A DNA stretch of 64,000 nucleotides, taken from the NCBI RefSeq assembly GCF_031846325.1, contig NZ_JAVRHZ010000006.1, positions 1 through 64,000 of the forward strand, written 5' to 3'. This document shows, in pieces, positions 8,017 to 16,651 of the stretch; positions within the stretch are counted from its first letter, which is position 1, and the number at the start of each line of letters is the position of its first letter. Source of the DNA: Patiriisocius_A hiemis. Its GTDB lineage: Bacteria > Bacteroidota > Bacteroidia > Flavobacteriales > Flavobacteriaceae. Both the position numbers and the translations under genes were made by a program. The notes beneath the pieces are model-generated. The model did not search any database. It saw nothing but the letters and a program-made list of their open reading frames with translations, and was not told the DNA's origin.

Positions 8017-9264
8017 ATGAATTTCACTCAAGACCTTACTACTCCTTGGTCATTTTGGACCAAAGTTTTATTTCGTTTTATTTTTCTATACGCCACAACT
8101 TACATTTTCCTAATGTTTGGGAGTAGACTTTTTGAGGGGCTTTTTGTATGGATTGGAGAAAACATATTACATACTGAAGGTAAGTTAGAATATTTTATGA
8201 CTGGAAGTGGAGACACCACTATGGCTTATATAAGTTTGGTTTTTCAAATATTTCTAATGGTTTTGGGAAGCATTATTTGGACTGCTATAGACAGAAAAAG
8301 AGTTTCTTACAACACACTATTTTATTGGCTTACTGTACTCTTAAGAATGTTTTTAATCTTTTTCATGTTTACTTATGGCTTTGTAAAAATTTATAAAACG
8401 CAGTTTGCTGGACCTTCATTAATGAGGTTATTACAACCCGTTGGAGATTTGTCACCCATGGGATTAGCATGGACGTATATGGCACAAAGTGAAGGTTTCA
8501 ACATTTTTGTTGGCGCTATGGAAGTAATAGGCGGTTTATTACTTATACCAAGACGTACAGTAACATTAGGAGCTTTTATTACCATGGGGGTTATGTTTCA
8601 TGTAGCTATGATGAATTTATTCTATGACATCCCCGTAAAGCTATTTTCTATCAATCTTTTTGTTCTAGCAGCCATATTGTTCTTTAAAGACATTAAAAGG
8701 TTTACAAACGTGTTTATTAAAAATAAAGACGCCATGGCTGTAAACTATTATACACCAGTTGTAGATAAAGTGTACCATAAAGTAATATTCTGGTTTAAGC
8801 TAGTTTGTACATTAGGCTTGGTGGCAATTATGTGTTTTCAAGGGTATAGCCGAGAAAGAAATTTTGGAGACAAACGTGAAAAACCAGAATTCTATGGTAT
8901 TTGGGAAGTAACTCATTTTGTAAAAAACAGCGATACCCTACCTCCATTAATTACTTTAAACGATAGGTGGAGATATTTAGTAATTGACCAAAAAAATTAC
9001 GCTAATGTAAAAATGATAAATGACAGTATTAACTATTATAGCTTTAAGCTTGACAGTAACTTAACAAAAGTTTCAATACGTAAAAGAAATGATACAACCG
9101 TCACCAACAACTTTACAATTCAAAAAAAAGATAGCCTTTTAACGCTTTCAGGGATTTTGGATAGTGACACCCTCCTTATTAAGTGTAAATCACGAGACTT
9201 ATCAAAAATAAGGCTTATTAATCGTGGTTTTCATTGGGTAAACGAGTATCCATATAATAGATAA
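8017..9264 (+). CDS. DoxX-like multipass membrane protein with C-terminal beta-rich domain
   Basis: 415 residues. The first ~235 residues contain about six transmembrane segments (for example FRFIFLYATTYIFLMF, ISLVFQIFLMVLGSIIW, FIFFMFTYGFVKIY). The stretch FNIFVGAMEVIGGLLLIPRRTVTLGAFITMGVMFHVAMMNLFY is DoxX-like, and a further helix follows near 260. The last ~120 residues (ELYGIWEVTHFVKNSD... to the end) look like a soluble lipocalin-like beta domain. Homologues in this family are annotated DoxX but the activity is unknown. It ends 16 bp before the first BlaI operator box. Confidence 0.7.
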   Translation: MNFTQDLTTPWSFWTKVLFRFIFLYATTYIFLMFGSRLFEGLFVWIGENILHTEGKLEYFMTGSGDTTMAYISLVFQIFLMVLGSIIWTAIDRKRVSYNTLFYWLTVLLRMFLIFFMFTYGFVKIYKTQFAGPSLMRLLQPVGDLSPMGLAWTYMAQSEGFNIFVGAMEVIGGLLLIPRRTVTLGAFITMGVMFHVAMMNLFYDIPVKLFSINLFVLAAILFFKDIKRFTNVFIKNKDAMAVNYYTPVVDKVYHKVIFWFKLVCTLGLVAIMCFQGYSRERNFGDKREKPEFYGIWEVTHFVKNSDTLPPLITLNDRWRYLVIDQKNYANVKMINDSINYYSFKLDSNLTKVSIRKRNDTTVTNNFTIQKKDSLLTLSGILDSDTLLIKCKSRDLSKIRLINRGFHWVNEYPYNR

Positions 9265-9280
9265 TCAAGTTTTTTTAATC

Positions 9281-9342
9281 TCTACATTTGTAGAATTAAA
9301 AATTATATTCTACATTTGTAGAGTTAATTCTAATTTTGTAGA
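9281..9342 (+). promoter_or_regulatory. Triple BlaI-type operator overlapping the promoter of the first blaI-M56 pair
   Basis: Two identical 14-bp palindromic boxes TCTACATTTGTAGA (9281-9294 and 9309-9322) and a degenerate third, TCTAATTTTGTAGA (9329-9342), precede the regulator ATG at 9346. Each contains a TANNTTTG -7 match. TTG at 9288-9290 followed by a 20-bp spacer and TACATTTG at 9311-9318 makes a plausible promoter inside the boxes, so a bound repressor would exclude RNA polymerase. BlaI/MecI dimers recognise TACA-TGTA palindromes, which these boxes contain. Confidence 0.8.
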
Positions 9343-9345
9343 ACA

Positions 9346-9711
9346 ATGCAATTATCTAATGCTGAAGAACAACTCATGCAAATTCTGTGGAAACAGAAAA
9401 AAGCATTTATGAAAGACCTTATTGAAGGTTATGAAGACCCAAAACCTGCAACCACCACTATTGCAACCCTTTTGAGGCGTATGCAAGACAAGAATTTTGT
9501 AGGATATAAGCAATTAGGTCGTTCTAGGGAGTATTTTCCTTTAGTTAAGAAAAAAGACTATTTCTCTACTCATGTAAATGGGCTAATTAAAAACTTTTTT
9601 AATAATAGTGCTTCCCAGTTTGCCTCCTTTTTTACTGAAGAAACCAATCTAAGTAAAGAAGAACTTGAGGATTTAAAAAAAATCATTGATCAACAAATTA
9701 AAAATAAGTAG
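9346..9711 (+). CDS. BlaI/MecI/CopY family transcriptional repressor (system 1)
   Basis: 121 residues with the winged-helix layout of the family: MQLSNAEEQLMQILWKQKKAFMKDLIEGY, recognition-helix region TTTIATLLRRMQDKNFVGYKQLGRSREYFPLV, and a C-terminal dimerisation segment ending EELEDLKKIIDQQ. Family members repress their own operon until an M56 (BlaR1-like) membrane protease cleaves them. Two bases separate it from the M56 gene, and palindromic boxes precede it, which supports autoregulation. Confidence 0.93.
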   Translation: MQLSNAEEQLMQILWKQKKAFMKDLIEGYEDPKPATTTIATLLRRMQDKNFVGYKQLGRSREYFPLVKKKDYFSTHVNGLIKNFFNNSASQFASFFTEETNLSKEELEDLKKIIDQQIKNK

Positions 9712-9713
9712 TC

Positions 9714-11675
9714 ATGGAAATCTACCTCTTAAAATCTTCGGGCTGCCTTTTGGCTTTTTATATTTTTTACAAAGCGTTTTTTGAAACTACTAGTTTCCAT
9801 TTTTTTAAGCGTTTTTATTTACTATTAGCTGTTGTACTTTCTTTTGGTATCCCATTTATAACATTTACATCCTATGTTTCACTTCCAATAGCCGAAACTA
9901 AAGCATTTGTAATTTCTGAAACATCAAATGTTGTTCCCACTACAATTATTGAAGAAAAAATAAATTATACTCCAATAATTTTATGGTCATTGTACTTCAT
10001 AGGAGTTGCCATTTTTGGATTTCGGTTTTTTAGAAATCTAAATCAAATTATTTTAAAAATTAAATCCAACCCCACCCTAAAAGTTAAGAAATACACCCAT
10101 GTTTTACTAGGTCAAAAAGTAGTCCCTCATACTTTTTTACGATATATATTTTTCAGTAAAAGGAAAATAGAACGTAATGAAATTCCACCAGAGGTAATTA
10201 TACACGAAGAAGCACATGCTAAACAAAAGCACACGTTAGATGTTTTATTCCTAGAACTACTGCAAATCCTCTTTTGGTTTAACCCACTACTTTATTTTAT
10301 AAAGAAAAGTGCCAAATTAAATCATGAGTTTTTGGCAGATGCTTCTGTATTACATCAAGGGTTTGAGCCTACAAAATATCAAAAAACACTACTGGCATTC
10401 TCATCAAATGCTCTAACGCCACAGTTGGCACATTCAATTAATTATTCATCAATTAAAAAACGATTTACAGTTATGAAAACACAAACATCAAAAAAGAATT
10501 TAGGTTTAAAGTCCCTTTTACTACTACCATTACTGGCATTATTACTGCACGGCTTTAGTACCAAAAAGGAGGTCTTTAATGAACCTACAGAAGTGATTAC
10601 TACTAATCCTGACTTAACTGCACGAAGTATGGATATAAAAATACTGAATGATGGTACTTACGAGCTAAATGGAATTAAGACTGCCAAAAAAACATTAGCT
10701 AGAGTAGCATCTGGTTTTCATCAAGACATTAGCACAGAAGACCGCAACAACATTTTAAATATACACATTATACAACCCAAGGTAGTCCCTAATGAAGAAG
10801 TTCAATTTATATTTGATGCGCTCTGGGATTATGGGTTTTATAGGTTAGTTGCTGGAAATCAAGAAGTAGTTCGTGGAAAAGGAAACAGACCAATTGCTAA
10901 TCCAAACACACAAAATTTATATAAGGATGAGTCCAAAAAAGGAGCTTCTCGAGAACAAATGAAAGAATATAACGCTCTAGCAAAAAAGTACAATGCCATT
11001 GCTATTGAAAAACGTGTTATAAAACTAAAAGACCTTGAACGTTTAGAAACGATTTATAGGCTAATGTCTGATAAGCAAAAGACAGATGCAGAACCTTTCC
11101 CAGAATGTTTACCTCCAAAGCCCAATAAAAAAAGTACAAGTACTCAAAAAACTTATGCACAAGAATACCTTGAAGGTGCTGAAAGAAATAACAAAAAAGC
11201 GTTTGTTCTAGAAATAATAAATAATAAAATTAAGCTCAATAATAAATATATTAAGTTAAAGGATTTTGCCCGTAAACTAGATGAGTACACAAAAGATTGG
11301 GAAGAAACAGATTACACATCGGCACACCCTTCTATACTAATTAAAGGTTCTTCTAAAGAATTTTTAAATAAAGTTGAGGCAGAGTTTCAAAAAACTCGTT
11401 ACGCCAAAGCTAACGGAGGTTTTAAATTATTACCTCCACCACCTCCACCTCCACCAGCATTAGACAAGAAAGATCCACCACCACCTCCACCACCACCTGC
11501 ACCACCAGTTCCATTAGATCATGTAATTGAAATGGCAAAAGAAGGAGCAACATTTTATTACAACAATAAAAAAATAACAAGTGACGAGGCAATAGGTATT
11601 GTAAAGAAGAACAAAAACATCAATATCTCGACAAATACTAATAATGGTACCCATGTTGTAAAACTTTCTAACTAG
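9714..11675 (+). CDS. M56 family (BlaR1-like) membrane metallopeptidase with long C-terminal region (system 1)
   Basis: 653 residues. Three N-terminal transmembrane segments (within ~8-105), then the cytoplasmic zinc protease domain with HEEAH at 164-168 (HExxH) and third ligand E205 in NHEFLADA. A fourth membrane helix sits at ~266-279. The ~370-residue external part has no penicillin-binding SxxK-type domain that I can see; it contains two proline runs (~570-600) and DUF-like repeats. BlaR1-type proteins sense a signal outside and cleave the partner repressor. Here the ligand is unlikely to be a beta-lactam. Translated directly after the repressor gene. Confidence 0.88.
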   Translation: MEIYLLKSSGCLLAFYIFYKAFFETTSFHFFKRFYLLLAVVLSFGIPFITFTSYVSLPIAETKAFVISETSNVVPTTIIEEKINYTPIILWSLYFIGVAIFGFRFFRNLNQIILKIKSNPTLKVKKYTHVLLGQKVVPHTFLRYIFFSKRKIERNEIPPEVIIHEEAHAKQKHTLDVLFLELLQILFWFNPLLYFIKKSAKLNHEFLADASVLHQGFEPTKYQKTLLAFSSNALTPQLAHSINYSSIKKRFTVMKTQTSKKNLGLKSLLLLPLLALLLHGFSTKKEVFNEPTEVITTNPDLTARSMDIKILNDGTYELNGIKTAKKTLARVASGFHQDISTEDRNNILNIHIIQPKVVPNEEVQFIFDALWDYGFYRLVAGNQEVVRGKGNRPIANPNTQNLYKDESKKGASREQMKEYNALAKKYNAIAIEKRVIKLKDLERLETIYRLMSDKQKTDAEPFPECLPPKPNKKSTSTQKTYAQEYLEGAERNNKKAFVLEIINNKIKLNNKYIKLKDFARKLDEYTKDWEETDYTSAHPSILIKGSSKEFLNKVEAEFQKTRYAKANGGFKLLPPPPPPPPALDKKDPPPPPPPPAPPVPLDHVIEMAKEGATFYYNNKKITSDEAIGIVKKNKNINISTNTNNGTHVVKLSN

Positions 11676-11706
11676 AATAAAAAACCCAACACAACATAGA
11701 ATTGTA

Positions 11707-11746
11707 AAACCATTCCTCTTACTTCTTAAAGAGGAATGGTTTATTT
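11707..11746 (+). terminator. Terminator of the first blaI-M56 operon
   Basis: AAACCATTCCTCTT (11707-11720) pairs perfectly with AAGAGGAATGGTTT (11729-11742) around an 8-nt loop; a short T-rich tail follows. Confidence 0.85.
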
Positions 11747-11861
11747 AAAAAAGGAAAGGCTAAAATACTTTGAAAGTGTAAAGAAGATAATTCCAGTAAA
11801 TGTGTAACAAAATCAAGAAATACACGTTCTAATAGTCTGTCAATCAAAATACAATCATACT

Positions 11862-12962
11862 ATGTTACAACGTTTTTTTATCTTCTGTTCTGGTGCAGAT
11901 ACTGCTATTCTTGAAGACTGCTCTCCTGGAGAAAACACAAAATATGCTGGCATTGGTGCTACCGTCTTCTTTACGGCTGTTATGGCTGCAATTGCTGGCT
12001 CTTATGCACTTTATACAGTATTCGATAATTTGTTTACTGCCATTTTCTTTGGTCTCATTTGGGGCCTATTGATTTTTAATCTCGACAGGTTTATTGTTTC
12101 TACTATTAAAAAAAGAGACAATTTTTTTGACGAATTTTTACAAGCAACCCCACGTATTGCACTTGCTATTATAATTGCTATCGTTATTTCTAAACCATTA
12201 GAAATGAAAATTTTTGAAAAGGAAATTAATCAAGTTCTTCTTGAAGAAAAAAACGATATGACTTTGGCAAACAAAGATCAATTAGCCTTACAATACACCC
12301 CAGCAATTGACGCTCTTACTGCTGAAAACGAAGCCTTAAAGCAAGAAATAGCTGATAAGGAAACTTCTGTAAATGAGTTATATGAAACCTATATTGCTGA
12401 AGCCGAAGGACGTGCTGGAACCGAACTTCTAGGAAAAGGACCTGTGTACAAAGAAAAACGAGAAAAGCACGATGCAGAGTTAGCTGCTTTACAAGAATTA
12501 CGTATTACTAATGCTGAAAAGATAGAAACTAACGAAGCACAAATGGCACTCCTTGCTAAAGAGTATCAAGATAAAGTTGCCGAGACGCAGCCAGTTATTG
12601 ATGGTTTCGATGGGTTAATGGCACGTGTTAATGCTCTAGACAAATTACCTTGGCTACCTTCTTTCTTTATTTTTCTTTTGTTTTTAGCTATTGAAACTTC
12701 TCCAATTATTGCAAAGCTACTATCGCCAAAAGGAGCTTACGACTTAAAGCTAGAAGAAGAAGAAAGCGCGCTAAAATCTTGGGTAGCACAACAAAAAACA
12801 CAACGTGATGTCCTTGTCACAACAGATAGAGATGTAAATAATCGCGTATATGCAGATATAGCAGAAGAACAAGAATTGTACGACTACAAGCGTAAAATTG
12901 CGCGCTCTTTACTACAAGATCAAGCCAACGCTTTTTACAAGAAGCAAAAGGGAGTTTTATAG
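11862..12962 (+). CDS. DUF4407 domain membrane protein
   Basis: 366 residues matching DUF4407: an N-terminal FIFCSGADTAILEDC, three transmembrane helices (~30-52, 56-75, 95-115) including GLIWGLLIFNLDRFIVSTI, a long Glu/Lys/Ala coiled coil (~120-240), and a fourth helix (LPSFFIFLLFLAIETSPIIAKL, ~258-280) followed by a charged tail. The function of the family is unknown; the topology suggests an inner-membrane protein with a large coiled-coil loop. It is transcribed alone between two terminators. Confidence 0.88.
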   Translation: MLQRFFIFCSGADTAILEDCSPGENTKYAGIGATVFFTAVMAAIAGSYALYTVFDNLFTAIFFGLIWGLLIFNLDRFIVSTIKKRDNFFDEFLQATPRIALAIIIAIVISKPLEMKIFEKEINQVLLEEKNDMTLANKDQLALQYTPAIDALTAENEALKQEIADKETSVNELYETYIAEAEGRAGTELLGKGPVYKEKREKHDAELAALQELRITNAEKIETNEAQMALLAKEYQDKVAETQPVIDGFDGLMARVNALDKLPWLPSFFIFLLFLAIETSPIIAKLLSPKGAYDLKLEEEESALKSWVAQQKTQRDVLVTTDRDVNNRVYADIAEEQELYDYKRKIARSLLQDQANAFYKKQKGVL

Positions 12963-12980
12963 GGTTTAAGAGTTTGTTTT

Positions 12981-13034
12981 AAAAAGCCTCATTGTTTATT
13001 TATTATCAAGTAAAGAAAACCGTGAGGTTTTTTT
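12981..13034 (+). terminator. Terminator after the DUF4407 gene
   Basis: AAAAAGCCTCA (12981-12991) pairs with TGAGGTTTTTTT (13023-13034) across a 31-nt loop. The long loop weakens the call, but the U-run is good. Confidence 0.55.
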
Positions 13035-13089
13035 GTTAAAATTTCTGAAGGTTCCCTCTGCTCCATGAATTCCGAGTGAAATAAATATT

Positions 13090-13097
13090 TACCTTTG
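13090..13097 (+). promoter_or_regulatory. -7 element of the M23-like gene, near-leaderless
   Basis: TACCTTTG matches TANNTTTG and ends four bases before the ATG at 13102. No TTG lies at the usual distance upstream. Confidence 0.35.
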
Positions 13098-13101
13098 CCT
13101 G

Positions 13102-13770
13102 ATGTTTCCAAAAACATCCTTACACACGCTCTTCCCTACTGTAAATTTTACAGAAATTACAGCTATTGACATGAGTGTAAATAGTGATTTCTTTAGAGAA
13201 GATCCTTTACATGAAAACCTAGACTTGGCTAGAGAAAAGATTACAAAATTTCAAAATAAATATCCAATGAGTTTACTGGCCAACGGATACTTAGAAGAAC
13301 GTGCCTTTTACAATACTCCTAATTTTGAACGCACATTACATGGAGTAAAAGAATATAGAAACATCCACCTAGGAACAGATTTTTGGCTTCCCGAAAGCAC
13401 AGCTGTTCATGTTCCTTTTGATGGTACTATTGTAATTGCTCATGATAATAATTATCATAAAGATTACGGTCCTTTATTGGTTTTAAAGCACGAGACAGAA
13501 ACAGCTCCATTTTATACATTATATGGACATTTAAGTAAAGAGTCATTAGTTATTTCGCCTAAAGGGAAAAACGTTAAACAAGGAGAACTACTAGCTTATT
13601 TAGGTAGTGAAGAGGAAAATGGGCATTGGGTCTCGCATCTTCATTTTCAGTTTATTACTGATTTATTAAATGAAACTGAAAATTATAATGGCGTAGCATT
13701 TCCTTCAGAAATTGAAAAGTGGAAAAAACTATGTCCCAACCCAAGTGTACTTTTTGAAGAGGAATTTTAA
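13102..13770 (+). CDS. M23-family peptidase-like protein without signal peptide
   Basis: 222 residues. The LytM-type domain has all metal and catalytic positions: HLGTD (H89, D93), YTLYGHLS (H143), and SHLHF (H179, H181). The N-terminal ~80 residues are polar with no signal peptide or membrane segment, which is unusual for a peptidoglycan endopeptidase. Related LytM domains occur fused to aminoglycoside-phosphotransferase/aminotransferase proteins, so a non-cell-wall cytoplasmic role is possible. Its stop overlaps the convergent ATP-grasp gene by 4 bp. Confidence 0.82.
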   Translation: MFPKTSLHTLFPTVNFTEITAIDMSVNSDFFREDPLHENLDLAREKITKFQNKYPMSLLANGYLEERAFYNTPNFERTLHGVKEYRNIHLGTDFWLPESTAVHVPFDGTIVIAHDNNYHKDYGPLLVLKHETETAPFYTLYGHLSKESLVISPKGKNVKQGELLAYLGSEEENGHWVSHLHFQFITDLLNETENYNGVAFPSEIEKWKKLCPNPSVLFEEEF

Positions 13771-14660
13771 TTAAGCTCTTTACTAATCGCTTCAGCTAAA
13801 ACAGTAGCGCTTTCTTTAGCATTGCGCAACCAGATTTCTGGATCAAGAAATTCCATTTCAGACAGATAACAAAGACCTTCATTGTCCCAAATAATATCAA
13901 CTCTTCCATATATAGGATTCACAGGGCATTGAGCATTAGCAAACTCTGCAAATTTTATTTCATTATCTGTAGGTGTATAAGGGTGCACAGTCCCGCCAAA
14001 ATCGTCTTGTACCCTAAAATCTCCCTCTTTGGCTTTCTTTAATATGGCGTGGGTAAATTTTCCTCCAAACACCATTAAAGACGCTTCACCCATTGTTGTA
14101 ATTGTTTCTTGAAACTCCTGTACTAACATATCTCTTGTTTGTAAGAGCTCATTAAAAAGCTGTTCTTTATCTTCAAAATCTTCTTTTGAAACTACATAGG
14201 TATGGAACGCCGCTGCAGAAATCGCTGGTTTGATGACCATTTTTTGCCAGTCTCTTTTTTCTGAAATTTCTCGCAAAGTTTGGGTTGCTCCTTTATTTAC
14301 AAATTCCGTAGGTACTATTCTTACTCCTTTTTTCTCTAAATTAGAGAGGTAAAATTTATGACTATTCCATTGCTGTAATGCTAGTGGATTGATAAGTTTT
14401 GTTTTGGTTGCTGCCACTTTCATCCATTTCGAGAATGCTTCAAACTTTTCAAAATAATCCCAAACAGTTCTAATAACAGCTACTTTAGTCTTTGACCAGT
14501 CATAATCTGGATTATCCCAATGGGTTCTCGCTACAGTAAAACCTTTTTCTTCAAGTGCATTTTTTAGTAAGTAGTATTCTTTTGCAATGTTTGCCGTATA
14601 TTCATTTTCTTCAGAAAGCGTTAGGTATTGCTTAGCGGTTACAATGGTGATATCTGTCAT
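13767..14660 (-). CDS. ATP-grasp domain protein
   Basis: 297 residues resembling the DcsG/RimK-like group of ATP-grasp ligases: an N-terminal TDITIVTAKQYL and VIRTVWDYF segment, the nucleotide-binding middle (MVIKPAISAAAFHTYVV, MLVQEFQETI), a Gly-rich loop at KEGDFRVQDDFGGTVHPY, and the metal site YGRVDIIWDNEG...EMEFLDPEIWLR (R-x-D and E-x-E-x2-DPE). Such enzymes ligate carboxylates to amines using ATP; the substrate cannot be inferred. A single minus-strand gene between two convergent/divergent neighbours. Confidence 0.85.
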   Translation of the reverse strand: MTDITIVTAKQYLTLSEENEYTANIAKEYYLLKNALEEKGFTVARTHWDNPDYDWSKTKVAVIRTVWDYFEKFEAFSKWMKVAATKTKLINPLALQQWNSHKFYLSNLEKKGVRIVPTEFVNKGATQTLREISEKRDWQKMVIKPAISAAAFHTYVVSKEDFEDKEQLFNELLQTRDMLVQEFQETITTMGEASLMVFGGKFTHAILKKAKEGDFRVQDDFGGTVHPYTPTDNEIKFAEFANAQCPVNPIYGRVDIIWDNEGLCYLSEMEFLDPEIWLRNAKESATVLAEAISKELN

Positions 14661-14714
14661 TACAAAAGTTTACTTTATAAAAGTATAAAAAGGAAGTATC
14701 TTTAGCTGAAACAA

Positions 14715-15158
14715 ATGTACACAATGAGAACTTTTTTCTTTCTTTTAATTTTTACAATAACAACAACATCTTGTATAGCGCAATCTACAGAAATAGAGGA
14801 CAAAAAAGCTATTCTTGAAGTAATGAAAATTCAACAAGAAGCTTGGAGCGCCAATGACTTAGAAGGTTTTATGGATGGTTATTGGAAAAGTGACTCCTTA
14901 AAGTTTTATGGTAAAAGCGGACTCACAAAAGGGTGGCAACAAACGCTAGATAATTACAAAAAAGGATACCCAACAAAGGAGCATAGTGGCACCTTAAATT
15001 TTGAGATTGATGATATTTCAAAAATTGAAGATAATAGCTACTGGGTAATGGGCAGGTACTACCTTAAAAGAAAGGTTGGCGATGCTAATGGTAATTTTTT
15101 AATCATTTTTAAGAAGATTAACGGTGCCTGGAAAATAGTAGCGGATATGAGTTCTTAA
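14715..15158 (+). CDS. Nuclear-transport-factor-2-like (SnoaL/DUF4440) lipoprotein
   Basis: 147 residues. A signal peptide with lipobox (FLLIFTITTTSC, Cys ~20) suggests a lipoprotein. The mature part is an NTF2-like cone fold: KKAILEVMKIQQEAWSANDLEGFMDGYWKSDSLKFYGKSG...GWQQTLDNYKKGYP...WVMGRYYLKR...FLIIFKKINGAWKIVADMSS, as in DUF4440/YybH proteins. Ligand or activity is unknown. ATG at 14715 or 14724 are both possible starts; both keep the signal peptide. Confidence 0.82.
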   Translation: MYTMRTFFFLLIFTITTTSCIAQSTEIEDKKAILEVMKIQQEAWSANDLEGFMDGYWKSDSLKFYGKSGLTKGWQQTLDNYKKGYPTKEHSGTLNFEIDDISKIEDNSYWVMGRYYLKRKVGDANGNFLIIFKKINGAWKIVADMSS

Positions 15159-15212
15159 TTAGTTATTTACAGTAGATATTTTAGGATTATTTTAAAATAA
15201 GTTATTAAAAAA

Positions 15213-15458
15213 ATGAAAGTATTTTTAGTTAGCCTTGGTTTACTTTTATTGCTCCTATTTTTGTTTTCGTTAATTGGCAAAAACAGTAAATACTCAGATT
15301 TTGGCATTAATTTTAAAAGAGTTTTTTGTCCAAAGTGTAACACAAAACAACCTATTGTTAGAAAGCCAGCTAATCAAAGACAAGCATTATTTGGGGGTTA
15401 TACTTGTAAAAAGTGTGATACTGAAATGGATAAATTTGGCACAGAAATAAAGGAATAA
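15213..15458 (+). CDS. Small membrane-anchored zinc-ribbon protein
   Basis: 81 residues. One N-terminal membrane helix (VFLVSLGLLLLLLFLFSLIG), then a treble-clef/zinc-ribbon-like pair CPKC (39-42 region) and CKKC (~67-70) separated by a basic linker. No known family is recognised. An A-rich stretch precedes the ATG. It may be a redox or metal-binding membrane adaptor, but this is only inference from the Cys pairs. Confidence 0.7.
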   Translation: MKVFLVSLGLLLLLLFLFSLIGKNSKYSDFGINFKRVFCPKCNTKQPIVRKPANQRQALFGGYTCKKCDTEMDKFGTEIKE

Positions 15459-15532
15459 GCACTTATTCTTATTTGCTGCCTTAGTATGATTGTCTATAAG
15501 ATTAAGCGTAAGTTTGGGTGATTTTGAAGAAC

Positions 15533-15593
15533 AAAAAATCGTATCAAGAACTAATTTAATAGCAAAGTTGTTCTTCTTAGTACGATTTTTTTT
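15533..15593. terminator. Large hairpin terminator between convergent genes
   Basis: AAAAAATCGTA (15533-15543) pairs with TACGATTTTTT (15581-15591); an inner AAGAAC/GTTCTT stem extends it. Flanked by A and T runs, it can stop transcription in both directions. The rest of 15459-15655 shows no gene. Confidence 0.7.
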
Positions 15594-15655
15594 CATTGTT
15601 ACTCAAAAAATTCACTCGAACTGACGAGTTTTTCAAACTATATATCTTTTGAATC

Positions 15656-16651
15656 TTAATTCCCTTTTATACGCACCCATAAATCGCTTAATAGAGTTGC
15701 AGCGTCTTCCGGTCTTTTTTGATTTTCGGTTATGGTTAATTTCTCTCTTGTTCCATCTAACAAAAAACTAAAGACGTATTCTTTACTAGCTGGGTTTGCA
15801 CTTAGTACTCCAAAACGTAAATCGTTAAAGTATAGATTGCCATCCTTTTGAGTAATGGTATACCAACCGTTTGTTAATTTTATAAGCCTTTTTATTTTTT
15901 CATTCTCTTTTAAATCTCCCAACCAATGATGGTTTTTTGGGTGGTCATAAAATTCAATTGGTTTACTATCAAATAAAGAATAATCTGCAATTAAAAAAGC
16001 ATCTCCAACATCAACATTGGCTGTCCATAAAATAGTCGTTAAAGGTGCTGGTTTTGTTTCAATTTCAGTATAAAATATGCCTTGTTCATCTAAGCTATTT
16101 TTAAACTTCACATACGTAAATCCTTTTAATGCAATTGTTAAAAGTAGATAACTACTACTTACCCATAACCCTAAATTATTAAGTCTACGTCGTTTAAGGT
16201 CTGTTCGATTTCGACGCATTGCCAATAGTAAAAACACTAAAAAAGGGAGTGTATACAATGGGTCTATAACAAATATGTTTTTATACGCTAAACGCAAATC
16301 AAACGGCCAAAAAAGTTGTGTCCCCCAAGTGGTATGCGCGTCAAGTAAGGGGTGGGTTAGAAAACAAAAAAAGAAAAGCCATGACCAATCTTTTGCAGTA
16401 GCTATTTTTTCCCACCTAGAAATAAGCCAACCAAACAAAGGAGCCGCAACTATAGAAAAAAGAATAGAATGTGTAACTCCTCGATGCCATTCTAATGCAG
16501 TTACTGTATCTACAAAGTAGTTACAAATAATGTCTAAGTCTGGAATAGTTCCTCCAATAGCACCATACAACATTGCCTTGTTGCCAACTTTTCTCCCTAA
16601 AACTGCTTCACCAACAGCTGCTCCTAGAACTATTTGAGTTACTGAATCCAT
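15656..16651 (-). CDS. YdjM-like membrane-bound metal-dependent hydrolase
   Basis: 331 residues. The N-terminus MDSVTQIVLGAAVGEAVLG, GAIGGTIPDLD and WHRGVTHSI (HRGxTHS) plus FLTHPLLDAHTTWGTQLFWPF are the conserved metal-binding motifs of the YdjM/LexA-regulated family. About five transmembrane segments occupy residues ~10-175. The C-terminal ~120 residues are soluble and include DVGDAFLIADYSLF. The substrate is unknown. It follows the membrane MutS-like gene with a TAATG stop-start overlap, so the two are translationally coupled. Confidence 0.88.
   Translation of the reverse strand: MDSVTQIVLGAAVGEAVLGRKVGNKAMLYGAIGGTIPDLDIICNYFVDTVTALEWHRGVTHSILFSIVAAPLFGWLISRWEKIATAKDWSWLFFFCFLTHPLLDAHTTWGTQLFWPFDLRLAYKNIFVIDPLYTLPFLVFLLLAMRRNRTDLKRRRLNNLGLWVSSSYLLLTIALKGFTYVKFKNSLDEQGIFYTEIETKPAPLTTILWTANVDVGDAFLIADYSLFDSKPIEFYDHPKNHHWLGDLKENEKIKRLIKLTNGWYTITQKDGNLYFNDLRFGVLSANPASKEYVFSFLLDGTREKLTITENQKRPEDAATLLSDLWVRIKGN

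Noticed and set aside
11430..11510. Short CCA/CCT tandem pattern considered as a microsatellite
   Set aside because: It only encodes the proline runs of the M56 protein; codons vary (CCA, CCT, CCC-like), so it is coding sequence under protein-level selection.
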